Shown: one piece after another, positions 1 to 6,104 of the stretch
Numbering within the stretch: the first letter of the stretch is position 1
Layout of the letters: every line of letters begins with the position of its first letter
Assembly (NCBI GenBank): GCA_015655535.1
Contig: JAATEW010000356.1
Location: 1-13,872 of the forward strand
Direction: 5' to 3'
DNA: 13,872 nt
Source of the DNA: Hyphomicrobiales bacterium
GTDB taxonomy: Bacteria; Pseudomonadota; Alphaproteobacteria; Rhizobiales; Beijerinckiaceae
Position numbers and translations under genes: made by a program
Notes under the pieces: generated by a model
What the model was told of the DNA's origin: nothing
Seen by the model: only the letters and a program-made list of their open reading frames with translations
Database searches by the model: none

Positions 1-94
1 ACGCATTCAGCGGCTCTCCTTTTCAGGCATTTGGTATATTTGAGCGGCTTTAAAAATGACTTCAATAATACGCTTACAGGCATGTCATTATGAA

Positions 95-121
95 AAATAA
101 TTCAATTATTTCAGGTATAAT
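95..121 (+). promoter_or_regulatory. Candidate promoter with overlapping dyad operator
   Basis: A perfect TATAAT hexamer lies at 116-121, and about 17 bases upstream there is no good -35 box. A perfect odd-length dyad occupies that place: AAATAATT (95-102), a central C (103) and AATTATTT (104-111). It covers the expected -35 and spacer. The predicted start of transcription is near 128, leaving a leader of about 63 bases before the ATG at 191. Inference: a weak promoter controlled by a dimeric regulator bound to the dyad. The dyad is AT-only apart from its centre, so chance in AT-rich DNA is a real alternative. Confidence 0.35.
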
Positions 122-190
122 TTCCCGTATTCTTGCATCTATATTTGAATCGAACCCGCATCGGGCTCGATGATGATTGGAGCATTTCCC

Positions 191-469
191 ATGCTGATAC
201 CCATGGAAAGCAGGACCGTTCGTGGCGCTCTCCATCTCCTGACGTTCGCTGGTTCAATCGCGGTCGCTTCGGTCGGAGCGGCTGCGGCGCAACAGGCCTA
301 TCCGGCTCAACCGCGCCAATATTATGGGCTCTATCAGGAGAGCCAGGGCGGCGGCTTTGCATCTTCGCGTCAGGATCGCGCCGACTTCGATCGCTCCGGT
401 ACACGCGGTCGCATGGGCCTTGGTGCGAGCCCCTATCATCCCGAAGGTCCCGGCAATCCCAACTACTGA
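191..469 (+). CDS. Small secreted protein of unknown function
   Basis: A 92-residue protein with an N-terminal signal peptide: a basic stretch (Arg8, Arg11), a hydrophobic core at about residues 13-32, and small residues GAAAA before a likely cleavage near residue 33. The mature part of about 59 residues is rich in Tyr, Gln, Gly and Arg, has no Cys, and ends in a motif containing GLGASPYHPEGPGNPNY. That tail reminds me of short conserved envelope proteins of Hyphomicrobiales, but I cannot name a family. I chose the ATG at 191 because GGAG (179-182) sits 8 bases upstream. The in-frame ATGs at 170 and 173 have no Shine-Dalgarno sequence and would lengthen the signal peptide needlessly. It is probably monocistronic, under the promoter at 95-121. 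The product is likely periplasmic or exported; its role is unknown. Confidence 0.6.
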   Translation: MLIPMESRTVRGALHLLTFAGSIAVASVGAAAAQQAYPAQPRQYYGLYQESQGGGFASSRQDRADFDRSGTRGRMGLGASPYHPEGPGNPNY

Positions 470-841
470 GCCACCCTCACAACTATACGCGACGGAAAAC
501 GCATCGCCCCGGACACGGATGGCAATTCTGCGCATCATGCTTACGCACGGCGTGCCCGTTGCGCCGCGCTCTTTGCGCGCGAGACATATGGATTCGAAAG
601 CGCCGCGCATTGTTTCCGCATGATGTGAGTCAAACGCATACACGATGCGAACGGTGTCGAAACATGACTGCCGTTCGACAAAGAATACGATGAACACAGC
701 ATCGTATCCAATGCGACAAACCTGCAACACGCGCTTTCGAAACTGAAAACTAAATTATTATTCAATGGTACCCCAGCCCATCCATATTGATGCTGATACA
801 GCAAAGGCCGGCCCGTCGCCGGCCTGAGGTTGGGGGATCTC
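470..841. other. Intergenic region upstream of the porin
   Basis: No convincing gene is seen here. Open frames crossing this stretch on both strands have no ribosome binding site, and their translations look like random Arg/Ser/His-rich sequence. The contents are a short perfect hairpin at 685-707 (arms ATACGATG and CATCGTAT, 7-base loop, no T-run, so not a standard terminator), an AT-rich stretch at 740-765 with a possible TATTAT -10 at 756-761 but no clear -35, and the GC-rich hairpin at 805-825. The porin promoter most likely lies between 700 and 770, but it could not be fixed. Confidence 0.5.
805..825 (+). promoter_or_regulatory. GC-rich 5' leader hairpin next to the porin ribosome binding site
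   Basis: AGGCCGGC (805-812) pairs perfectly with GCCGGCCT (818-825) around a 5-base loop. It stands 6 bases before the GGGGGA Shine-Dalgarno sequence (832-837) and 16 bases before the ATG at 842. There is no T-run, so it is not a simple terminator. Stem-loops at this place in outer-membrane protein messages, such as the 5' leader of E. coli ompA, can stabilise the mRNA. A role in stability or translation control here is inference. Confidence 0.35.
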
Positions 842-2746
842 ATGAAATTTAAAAACAAGCCTTCAGGGCTGACGCAGGCTATGTCTTGTCCGGCGGAAAA
901 TAATGCCTGGACTGGCCGGTCCATGACCGGCGTTAGCACAAGAGACGCAGCTCGCCATTGGCCGCTGGGTCTTGCAGCCAGCCTTATGCTCACCTGCGCG
1001 CCGGCTGCGCTGCACGCCGAGCCGACCGTAACGGTGCAGGAGCTCGCCGCGGAAATCGCGGCATTGAAGGCCGAGAATCGCGAGATGAAAGCCGCGATTT
1101 CGAACATGAAAGGCGAGACCAAACGCACGCAAGAAAAGGTCCGCCAAGTTGTCGAGCATCCGGCCTATGTCCCCGCACCGGCCGCCGCCGCGATCCCGCC
1201 TGGCGCGCTCCCGGCCTTCGTCACCGCCGACAAGAAATTGGTGTTTGGTGGCATCACCTTATCACCCGGCGGCTTCCTCGCGGGCGAAAGCGTGTTCCGG
1301 TCGAAGACGACGAATTCCGATATCAACAGCGCCTGGAATAACATTCCGCTTGGAAACAATCCCATTTCCAAAACGAATGAATACCGTCTGACCGGCCGTC
1401 AGAGCCGCGCGGCGCTTCTCGCCGAAGGCTATGTCAATCCGGCGACCTTGGCGTCAGGCTATGCCGAGTTCGACTTCCTCGGCGCCGGTACGACGTCGAA
1501 CGCGACGGATACCAACAGCTATGCGCCGCGCATCCGGCAACTCTACGCGGCCGTCGATTGGAACGACATCGGCGTGCATTTGGCGGCCGGCCAGATGTGG
1601 TCGCTGACGACGCTGAACAGCAAGGGCATCACGCTGCGCAACGAAGTCCCGCCGCCCACAATCGACGGCCAGTTCTTGCCCGGCTTCATCTTCGCGCGGC
1701 AAGCCGGTGTGCGCTTGACGAAGAATTTCGGCCAGAATCTTTGGTTCTCGCTCGCTCTCGAAGAAGCGCAGACGACCTCTTCCGTGGGAGCCTGCCAACC
1801 CGCCGCGATCACAAGCGGCACGGGAACGGCCGGCGCGGGCGCAGCGGCTGTTACGACTGCCGTATCTCCAGTCGTGAATGCAACATGCGCGGCAACGGCG
1901 AGCGGCGCCGGTTTCAGCCAATATGGTCAGCCTTATTCGCTGAACCACCTGCCGGACATCATCGGTAAAGTGGCTTATGAAGCGAATATCGCCGATCGTG
2001 ACGTTCATCTCGAAGCTATGGGCATCTACAAGGATCTGTACGATGCCTCGGAACTGGCCATAGGCGGCACCTCGCTTCTCGGAAACGTCTCGACTCACGA
2101 CACAACCGGCTTCGGTTTCGGCGGCGGCGCGATCATCCCGATCATTCCGAAGCTGCTCGATCTGCAAGGCAGTGCGATGGCAGGACGCGGCATCGGGCGC
2201 TATGGTGCGGGTCTTCTTCCCGACTCGACGATCAATCCGGATGGCTCTCTGCGGCCGATCGGCGAGATCATGGGCATGGCGGGCCTGACGTTGCATGCAA
2301 CGCCCGCCCTCGATATCTATGCCTTCGGCGGCATCGAGAAAGAAAACCCCGCCTATGGCCTCGTCCCGACGGCAGCCGGTGGCGCAGCCCTTTTCGGCTA
2401 CGGTCTGCCGAATGCGCTCAACTCCGGTTGCAGCGTTATGAATGCGCCAGCCGCAAGCTGCGCCGGCCAGACACAGACCCTTTGGCAACTCACGGGCGGC
2501 TTCTGGGACAAGGTCTATTCGGGCAACTTCGGCGAGGTTCGCGTCGGCGTTCAATATTCCTATTCGCGGCGCGATTTCTTCACGACGCAATATAGCGGAC
2601 CGCTCGTAGCCGGCGTGGGTCAGGTTCTCGCTCAGCAACAGCTAGCTTATTCGCCAAAGGCGAACGAAAGCACGATCATGACGAGCATTCGCTACTATCC
2701 ATTCGCGGCCCCGCCAGTGGCGCCGCCGCTGGTCGCGAAATACTGA
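842..2746 (+). CDS. Outer-membrane porin with periplasmic coiled coil (DcaP-like)
   Basis: A 634-residue predicted beta-barrel porin. The start at 842 is set by GGGGGA 4 bases upstream; a TTG at 830 would fall inside that ribosome site. The signal peptide has an unusually long N-region, its hydrophobic core is at about residues 41-58, and cleavage is probably at ALHA/EP (59/60). Residues 64-104 form a heptad-like coiled coil (QELAAEIAALKAENREMKAA), followed by a Pro/Ala linker (109-127). The barrel runs from about 130 to 621, with alternating strands, a GRQSR motif and LAAGQMWSL. Coiled coil plus barrel is the plan of trimeric DcaP-type porins, which pass small organic solutes. There are two Cys pairs (318/349 and 530/540) in loop-like segments. 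The last strand ends in YYPF, followed by a 13-residue Pro/Ala-rich tail. The gene is alone between a leader hairpin and a terminator. The substrate cannot be inferred. Confidence 0.75.
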   Translation: MKFKNKPSGLTQAMSCPAENNAWTGRSMTGVSTRDAARHWPLGLAASLMLTCAPAALHAEPTVTVQELAAEIAALKAENREMKAAISNMKGETKRTQEKVRQVVEHPAYVPAPAAAAIPPGALPAFVTADKKLVFGGITLSPGGFLAGESVFRSKTTNSDINSAWNNIPLGNNPISKTNEYRLTGRQSRAALLAEGYVNPATLASGYAEFDFLGAGTTSNATDTNSYAPRIRQLYAAVDWNDIGVHLAAGQMWSLTTLNSKGITLRNEVPPPTIDGQFLPGFIFARQAGVRLTKNFGQNLWFSLALEEAQTTSSVGACQPAAITSGTGTAGAGAAAVTTAVSPVVNATCAATASGAGFSQYGQPYSLNHLPDIIGKVAYEANIADRDVHLEAMGIYKDLYDASELAIGGTSLLGNVSTHDTTGFGFGGGAIIPIIPKLLDLQGSAMAGRGIGRYGAGLLPDSTINPDGSLRPIGEIMGMAGLTLHATPALDIYAFGGIEKENPAYGLVPTAAGGAALFGYGLPNALNSGCSVMNAPAASCAGQTQTLWQLTGGFWDKVYSGNFGEVRVGVQYSYSRRDFFTTQYSGPLVAGVGQVLAQQQLAYSPKANESTIMTSIRYYPFAAPPVAPPLVAKY

Positions 2747-2773
2747 GCCTCAGCCAGGCTAAGACGAATCGTG

Positions 2774-2800
2774 AAAGCGGGCCTTCGGGTCCGCTTTTTT
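2774..2800 (+). terminator. Rho-independent terminator of the porin gene
   Basis: A ten-base-pair stem (2774-2783 with 2788-2797, containing one G-T wobble) closes a TTCG tetraloop at 2784-2787. It runs directly into six T residues (2795-2800). It begins 28 bases after the porin stop codon and separates the porin from the next gene. Confidence 0.88.
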
Positions 2801-2868
2801 ATGCGCAACAGGTGCAGTCATATTGGCAAAGAGCCATGCATACTAAACGCGATTTCAAATGAGAATTT

Positions 2869-2893
2869 GGAACATGCGCGCAGCATTTCCGTT
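2869..2893 (+). promoter_or_regulatory. EcfG-type (general stress response) promoter
   Basis: GGAAC at 2869-2873 and CGTT at 2890-2893 are separated by exactly 16 bases. This matches the alphaproteobacterial EcfG sigma factor consensus GGAAC-N16/17-CGTT of the PhyR-NepR-EcfG general stress response. Transcription would begin near 2900, giving a leader of about 46 bases before the ATG at 2946. No second exact GGAAC-N16/17-CGTT site was noticed in the other intergenic regions. Confidence 0.65.
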
Positions 2894-2945
2894 TGAGTGC
2901 AGGTGAACGGAAACGATTCACGTGCTTTAACGGAAGGCTCAAAAC

Positions 2946-3200
2946 ATGAAACGCACCATAGCTTTTGTTCTGCCGCTGTCAGTTGTCTTAGCTGGCGGCT
3001 TCGTCATATCCGCAGCCAATGCGGCGCAGGTCTTCTACCAGCCCGCCTATCAAAACGGCGGAACCTTCGCTCCCGATCAATATCAGGGGCCGCACGGCAG
3101 ATATGGCAGCCAAACCGGCTTCATCCGGTCGCTCGAAGGCATTCCTTGCGGCTTTAACTGCTCCGCAAGAGCCGCGGCGCACTGGCATCGCGCCTATTGA
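2946..3200 (+). CDS. Small secreted protein, likely stress-induced, unknown function
   Basis: An 84-residue protein with a classical signal peptide: MKR start, hydrophobic core at about residues 5-21, and cleavage near SAANA/AQ (26/27). The mature part of about 58 residues is rich in Tyr, Gln, Gly and Phe. It carries GRYGSQTGF (51-59) and a Cys pair, C68 and C72, in GIPCGFNC, which could form a disulfide in the periplasm. GGAAGG ends 8 bases before the ATG and fixes the start. The exact EcfG promoter at 2869-2893 suggests induction by the general stress response. The gene ends 27 bases from the stop codon of the convergent efflux operon. It shares size, signal peptide and a Tyr/Gln/Gly-rich character with the product of 191-469, but no alignable homology was shown. 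Function unknown. Confidence 0.65.
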   Translation: MKRTIAFVLPLSVVLAGGFVISAANAAQVFYQPAYQNGGTFAPDQYQGPHGRYGSQTGFIRSLEGIPCGFNCSARAAAHWHRAY

Positions 3201-3203
3201 CAC

Positions 3204-3224
3204 CGGCGAAGCGCCGCATCGCCG
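3204..3224. terminator. Weak dyad between convergent genes
   Basis: CGGCGA (3204-3209) and TCGCCG (3219-3224) form a 6-bp inverted repeat in the 27-base gap between two convergent genes. A competing 5-bp stem (CGGCG-AAG-CGCCG) overlaps it. There is no T-run on either strand. Its position suggests bidirectional termination, but the structure alone is not convincing. Confidence 0.25.
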
Positions 3225-3227
3225 ACG

Positions 3228-4760
3228 TCAGGGACGCGGTTGCGCGCTGAGCAACTGCCGCGCAGCGGCGATGATGGCCGGCTGCGGTTGGCGAAGCGGC
3301 GGAAGCACTTCATTCAACGGCCAACCTCCCCCAAGCGCCTTATAAAGCGCGATGAGTTCCTGCGCGGCCTTGCGGCGCGCGGCGACTTGCTGCTCCTCAA
3401 GGTCGAACTCCTGCCGTTCGGCATCGACGACGTTGAGAAAATCGGTCAGGCCGCGATCATATTGTTCGGTCGCAAGCGTCGTGGTCTTGCGGGCCGCCGC
3501 AAGCGCGCGATCTAGGTTTCGCAAACGCTCTTCTTCGGCATGGAAAGAGGCGATAGCATCATCGACCTGCTGCACGGCAGCTAAAATGGTCTGCTTGTAG
3601 CTGATCATGAGCTCATGGGTTTGCAGGTCGGCAATTTCGATTTTGGCATCGAGCGTACCAAAGTCGAGCACCGGCCAGTAGAGCGAGGGGCCAAGCGATC
3701 CGATCAGCGTCAAGGGAATGACCGAGGGTGACGTCTTCGGACCGCCTTGCGCGCCGCCGGCGGCGCTGACGATCACGCTTGGGAAAAGATCGGCTGTCGC
3801 GACACCTATGCGCGCGGTTGCCGCCGCGAGACGCCGCTCGGCCTCATGAATATCGGGCCGCCGCCGCAGAAGATCGACGGGGAGGCCGACGGGAATATGC
3901 GCCGGAAGCACAGGCATCGGCCCCGGCTTTGCCAATTCCTTGGCGAGGTCCTCCGGGAACTGACCGAGGAGAGTTGCGATCACATGCTGGCTGACTGCGA
4001 TTTGTGCTTCGAGCGGCGCGACATTGGATTGCAAGGTCGCCAATTGCCGTTGCGCCAAGGTCACATCCATCTCATTGGTGAGGCCGCGGTTGAAACGCGT
4101 CTGAGCGAGATCCAAACCGCTTTGCGCGACTCGAATGTTCCGTTGCAAGACGCTCAACTCGCCTTGAAGCGCCCGCATATCGAGATAGGCTCGCGCGACA
4201 TCTGCTGCGACCGTCACGAAGACCCAGTCGCGCGCATCGGCCAAGGCCTCGGCATCGGCGTTGACTGCTTCGATCCGGCGCCGGAACTTGCCGAAAATAT
4301 CGAGCTCCCAGCTCGCCGCGAGACCACCGAGTTCGTCGATGCGGGTCAGATTGGTTCTATTGTCGCCGGATCTAAGCAGGGACAGCGCGCGGCCATTCGT
4401 GTTGTCCGTGCCAGTTCCCGTCGCCGCGCCGCCGGAGCCGTCGATAGTCGGCAGCGCCTGCCCGATCGCGACATTCATCTGGGCCTGGGCTTCCTGCAGC
4501 CGGGTCAGAGCTATTTCGAGATCGAGATTGGATTGCAGCGCGCGCGAGATCAGCGAATCGAGTTCGCGGTCGCGCAAAGATAGCCACCATTGATTGAGAT
4601 CGACGCTCTGGCGTCCGTCGGATTTCGACACATGCTCGACGGGTTTTGTGACGAAGCTTTCGGGTACCGACAGAATCGGCATTTGATAATCGGGCCCGAC
4701 GGCGCAACCGGCCAAGCCGGTGCTGAGCAAAAGCACGCCTGCTGAAATCCGCTTCTTCAC
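3228..4760 (-). CDS. RND efflux outer-membrane channel lipoprotein (NodT/OprM family)
   Basis: A TolC-superfamily exit channel, about 510 residues, the usual length for the OprM/NodT group. The signal peptide has KKR, a hydrophobic core, and lipobox LAGC with the acylated Cys at residue 19, followed by the family signature AVGPDY. Two outer-membrane efflux repeats follow: QWWLSLRDRELDSLI near the start of the first, and VDAERQEFDLEEQQVAARRK with LIALYKALGGGW at the end of the second. It forms the trimeric duct that takes substrate from adaptor and permease across the outer membrane. The start is uncertain. I prefer GTG at 4760, which gives MKKRIS and leaves room for a CGGA Shine-Dalgarno about 10 bases upstream. 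TTG at 4769 adds three residues. It is the last gene of the operon, 39 bases after the adaptor stop. Confidence 0.9.
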   Translation of the reverse strand: MKKRISAGVLLLSTGLAGCAVGPDYQMPILSVPESFVTKPVEHVSKSDGRQSVDLNQWWLSLRDRELDSLISRALQSNLDLEIALTRLQEAQAQMNVAIGQALPTIDGSGGAATGTGTDNTNGRALSLLRSGDNRTNLTRIDELGGLAASWELDIFGKFRRRIEAVNADAEALADARDWVFVTVAADVARAYLDMRALQGELSVLQRNIRVAQSGLDLAQTRFNRGLTNEMDVTLAQRQLATLQSNVAPLEAQIAVSQHVIATLLGQFPEDLAKELAKPGPMPVLPAHIPVGLPVDLLRRRPDIHEAERRLAAATARIGVATADLFPSVIVSAAGGAQGGPKTSPSVIPLTLIGSLGPSLYWPVLDFGTLDAKIEIADLQTHELMISYKQTILAAVQQVDDAIASFHAEEERLRNLDRALAAARKTTTLATEQYDRGLTDFLNVVDAERQEFDLEEQQVAARRKAAQELIALYKALGGGWPLNEVLPPLRQPQPAIIAAARQLLSAQPRP

Positions 4761-4799
4761 GCCCGGCAATCCGATGTCGAGATCATGGCACGGAAACCA

Positions 4800-6074
4800 T
4801 CAAGGCGCTGAGGCGGCATGTCTCGGTTCCTGATCGATTTCATTCGCCCGGACTTTTTCGCCGGCCACGATCTGGCTGCTCATATTGAGTGCCACTTTAT
4901 CGCCCATCTCAAGCCCGGAACCGATGTCGACGATGTTCCCATCATCCCTTGCAATCGAAACATTTTGAAATCGAACCATGTTTTTATCATCCACGACAGC
5001 GATCTGCGGACCGCCGGAGCGGAACAATAACGCCGCTGCCGGGACTTGGATGAAGCCCGTGCTCTTGAGCTTGAAAGCGACCTGCACATACATGCCGGGC
5101 ACAAGCGTGCTTTTGGAGTTGGGAATATCGACCTCGACCCGCAGCGTCCGCGCCTGCGGATTGATGGCGCGTGCCGTGCGTGTGACTTTGCCTTCAATTC
5201 GTAAATCAGGCTGACTGCTCGATGTGATCACGGCGGGCGTGCCGAGCTGCATCAGTTCCGGCGCGGCGCTCTGCGGCGCGCTCACGAAGACGCGGATTGG
5301 GTCATCCTGCGTCATCCGGAAAATGGAAGATGTGCTGTTCGTGCTTCCAGCCGTCACGAGATCGCCGACGTCAATGCGGCGCTGCACGATCGTGCCATTG
5401 AACGGCGCCTTGACCTTCTTGAATTCCGTCAGCGCGGAGAGACGATCGACCTCGGCCTGCTGAAGCAGGACTTGCGCGCGCGCAGCGTTGAGTTCGGCAA
5501 CGGCCTCCGCGCTTTCCGATTTTTTGGATTCCCTGTCCTGGTCGGACACGACTCCTCTTGGCGAATCCCGCCAGCGGTCATAGGTCGTTTTGGCGAAATC
5601 GGCGCGCGCCTGCCGAACCGCTACTTGCGCTTCGCTTGCGTTCAATTTCGCCTTCGCAGCCACGAGTTCGGCGTCGAGCTCCGGCGTGTCGATCGTTGCA
5701 AGGATCTGCCCGCTTTTGACATGATCGCCGATATCGACCAGCCATTTGTCGACATAGCCGTTCACGCGGGCATAAAGCGTCGTCGCATACCAGGCCGCTG
5801 TTTCGCCGGGCAATGAAAGAGGCTGCGCCGCCGAAGAAGCATTCGCCGTGACGACATCGACGGTTGGCAATTCCATCATGTCTTGCAGTGTCGTTTCCGC
5901 CAGATGCGCCTCGGCCGCGGTCCTCTCGCGATGGGTCAAGACAAAGCCGAGACCGAGCGCGATCGCGACGGAGGCCGCAAGCCAGATCATGCCGCGTCCG
6001 CCGGCAGGCTTGGCCCGCCGTCCGGCTTCGTCGTCATCCCGTGAATTCGGGTTCGCAGCGTCCCTGAGCGACAT
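4800..6074 (-). CDS. RND efflux periplasmic adaptor (membrane fusion protein)
   Basis: An HlyD/AcrA-type adaptor of 424 residues that links the inner-membrane permease to the outer-membrane channel. A single transmembrane anchor lies at about residues 29-47, with no lipobox Cys, so it is membrane-anchored rather than lipidated. The first half of the lipoyl domain is at about 100-128 (VNGYVDKWLVDIGDHVKSGQ). A coiled-coil hairpin rich in Ala, Glu and Gln covers about 133-215. The second lipoyl half is at about 219-240 (KVKAPFNGTIVQRRIDVGD). Beta-barrel and membrane-proximal domains follow, with NPQARTLRVEVDIPN and VPGMYVQVAF. I chose ATG 6074 because AGGA lies 6 bases upstream. The in-frame GTG at 6104 abuts the permease stop and has no such site. 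The gene begins 30 bases after the permease gene. Confidence 0.92.
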   Translation of the reverse strand: MSLRDAANPNSRDDDEAGRRAKPAGGRGMIWLAASVAIALGLGFVLTHRERTAAEAHLAETTLQDMMELPTVDVVTANASSAAQPLSLPGETAAWYATTLYARVNGYVDKWLVDIGDHVKSGQILATIDTPELDAELVAAKAKLNASEAQVAVRQARADFAKTTYDRWRDSPRGVVSDQDRESKKSESAEAVAELNAARAQVLLQQAEVDRLSALTEFKKVKAPFNGTIVQRRIDVGDLVTAGSTNSTSSIFRMTQDDPIRVFVSAPQSAAPELMQLGTPAVITSSSQPDLRIEGKVTRTARAINPQARTLRVEVDIPNSKSTLVPGMYVQVAFKLKSTGFIQVPAAALLFRSGGPQIAVVDDKNMVRFQNVSIARDDGNIVDIGSGLEMGDKVALNMSSQIVAGEKVRANEIDQEPRHAASAP

Positions 6075-6104
6075 TATGGTTCCTGCTGATTGGAAAGGCT
6101 GCAC

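Noticed and set aside
685..707. 8-bp hairpin in the gap before the porin
   Set aside because: No T-run after it and no relation to a gene end within 200 bases. It could be an operator, but nothing supports it.
1454..2638. A 394-codon - strand open frame opposite the porin
   Set aside because: No start signal and no recognisable domain; an antisense shadow of the porin's codon bias.
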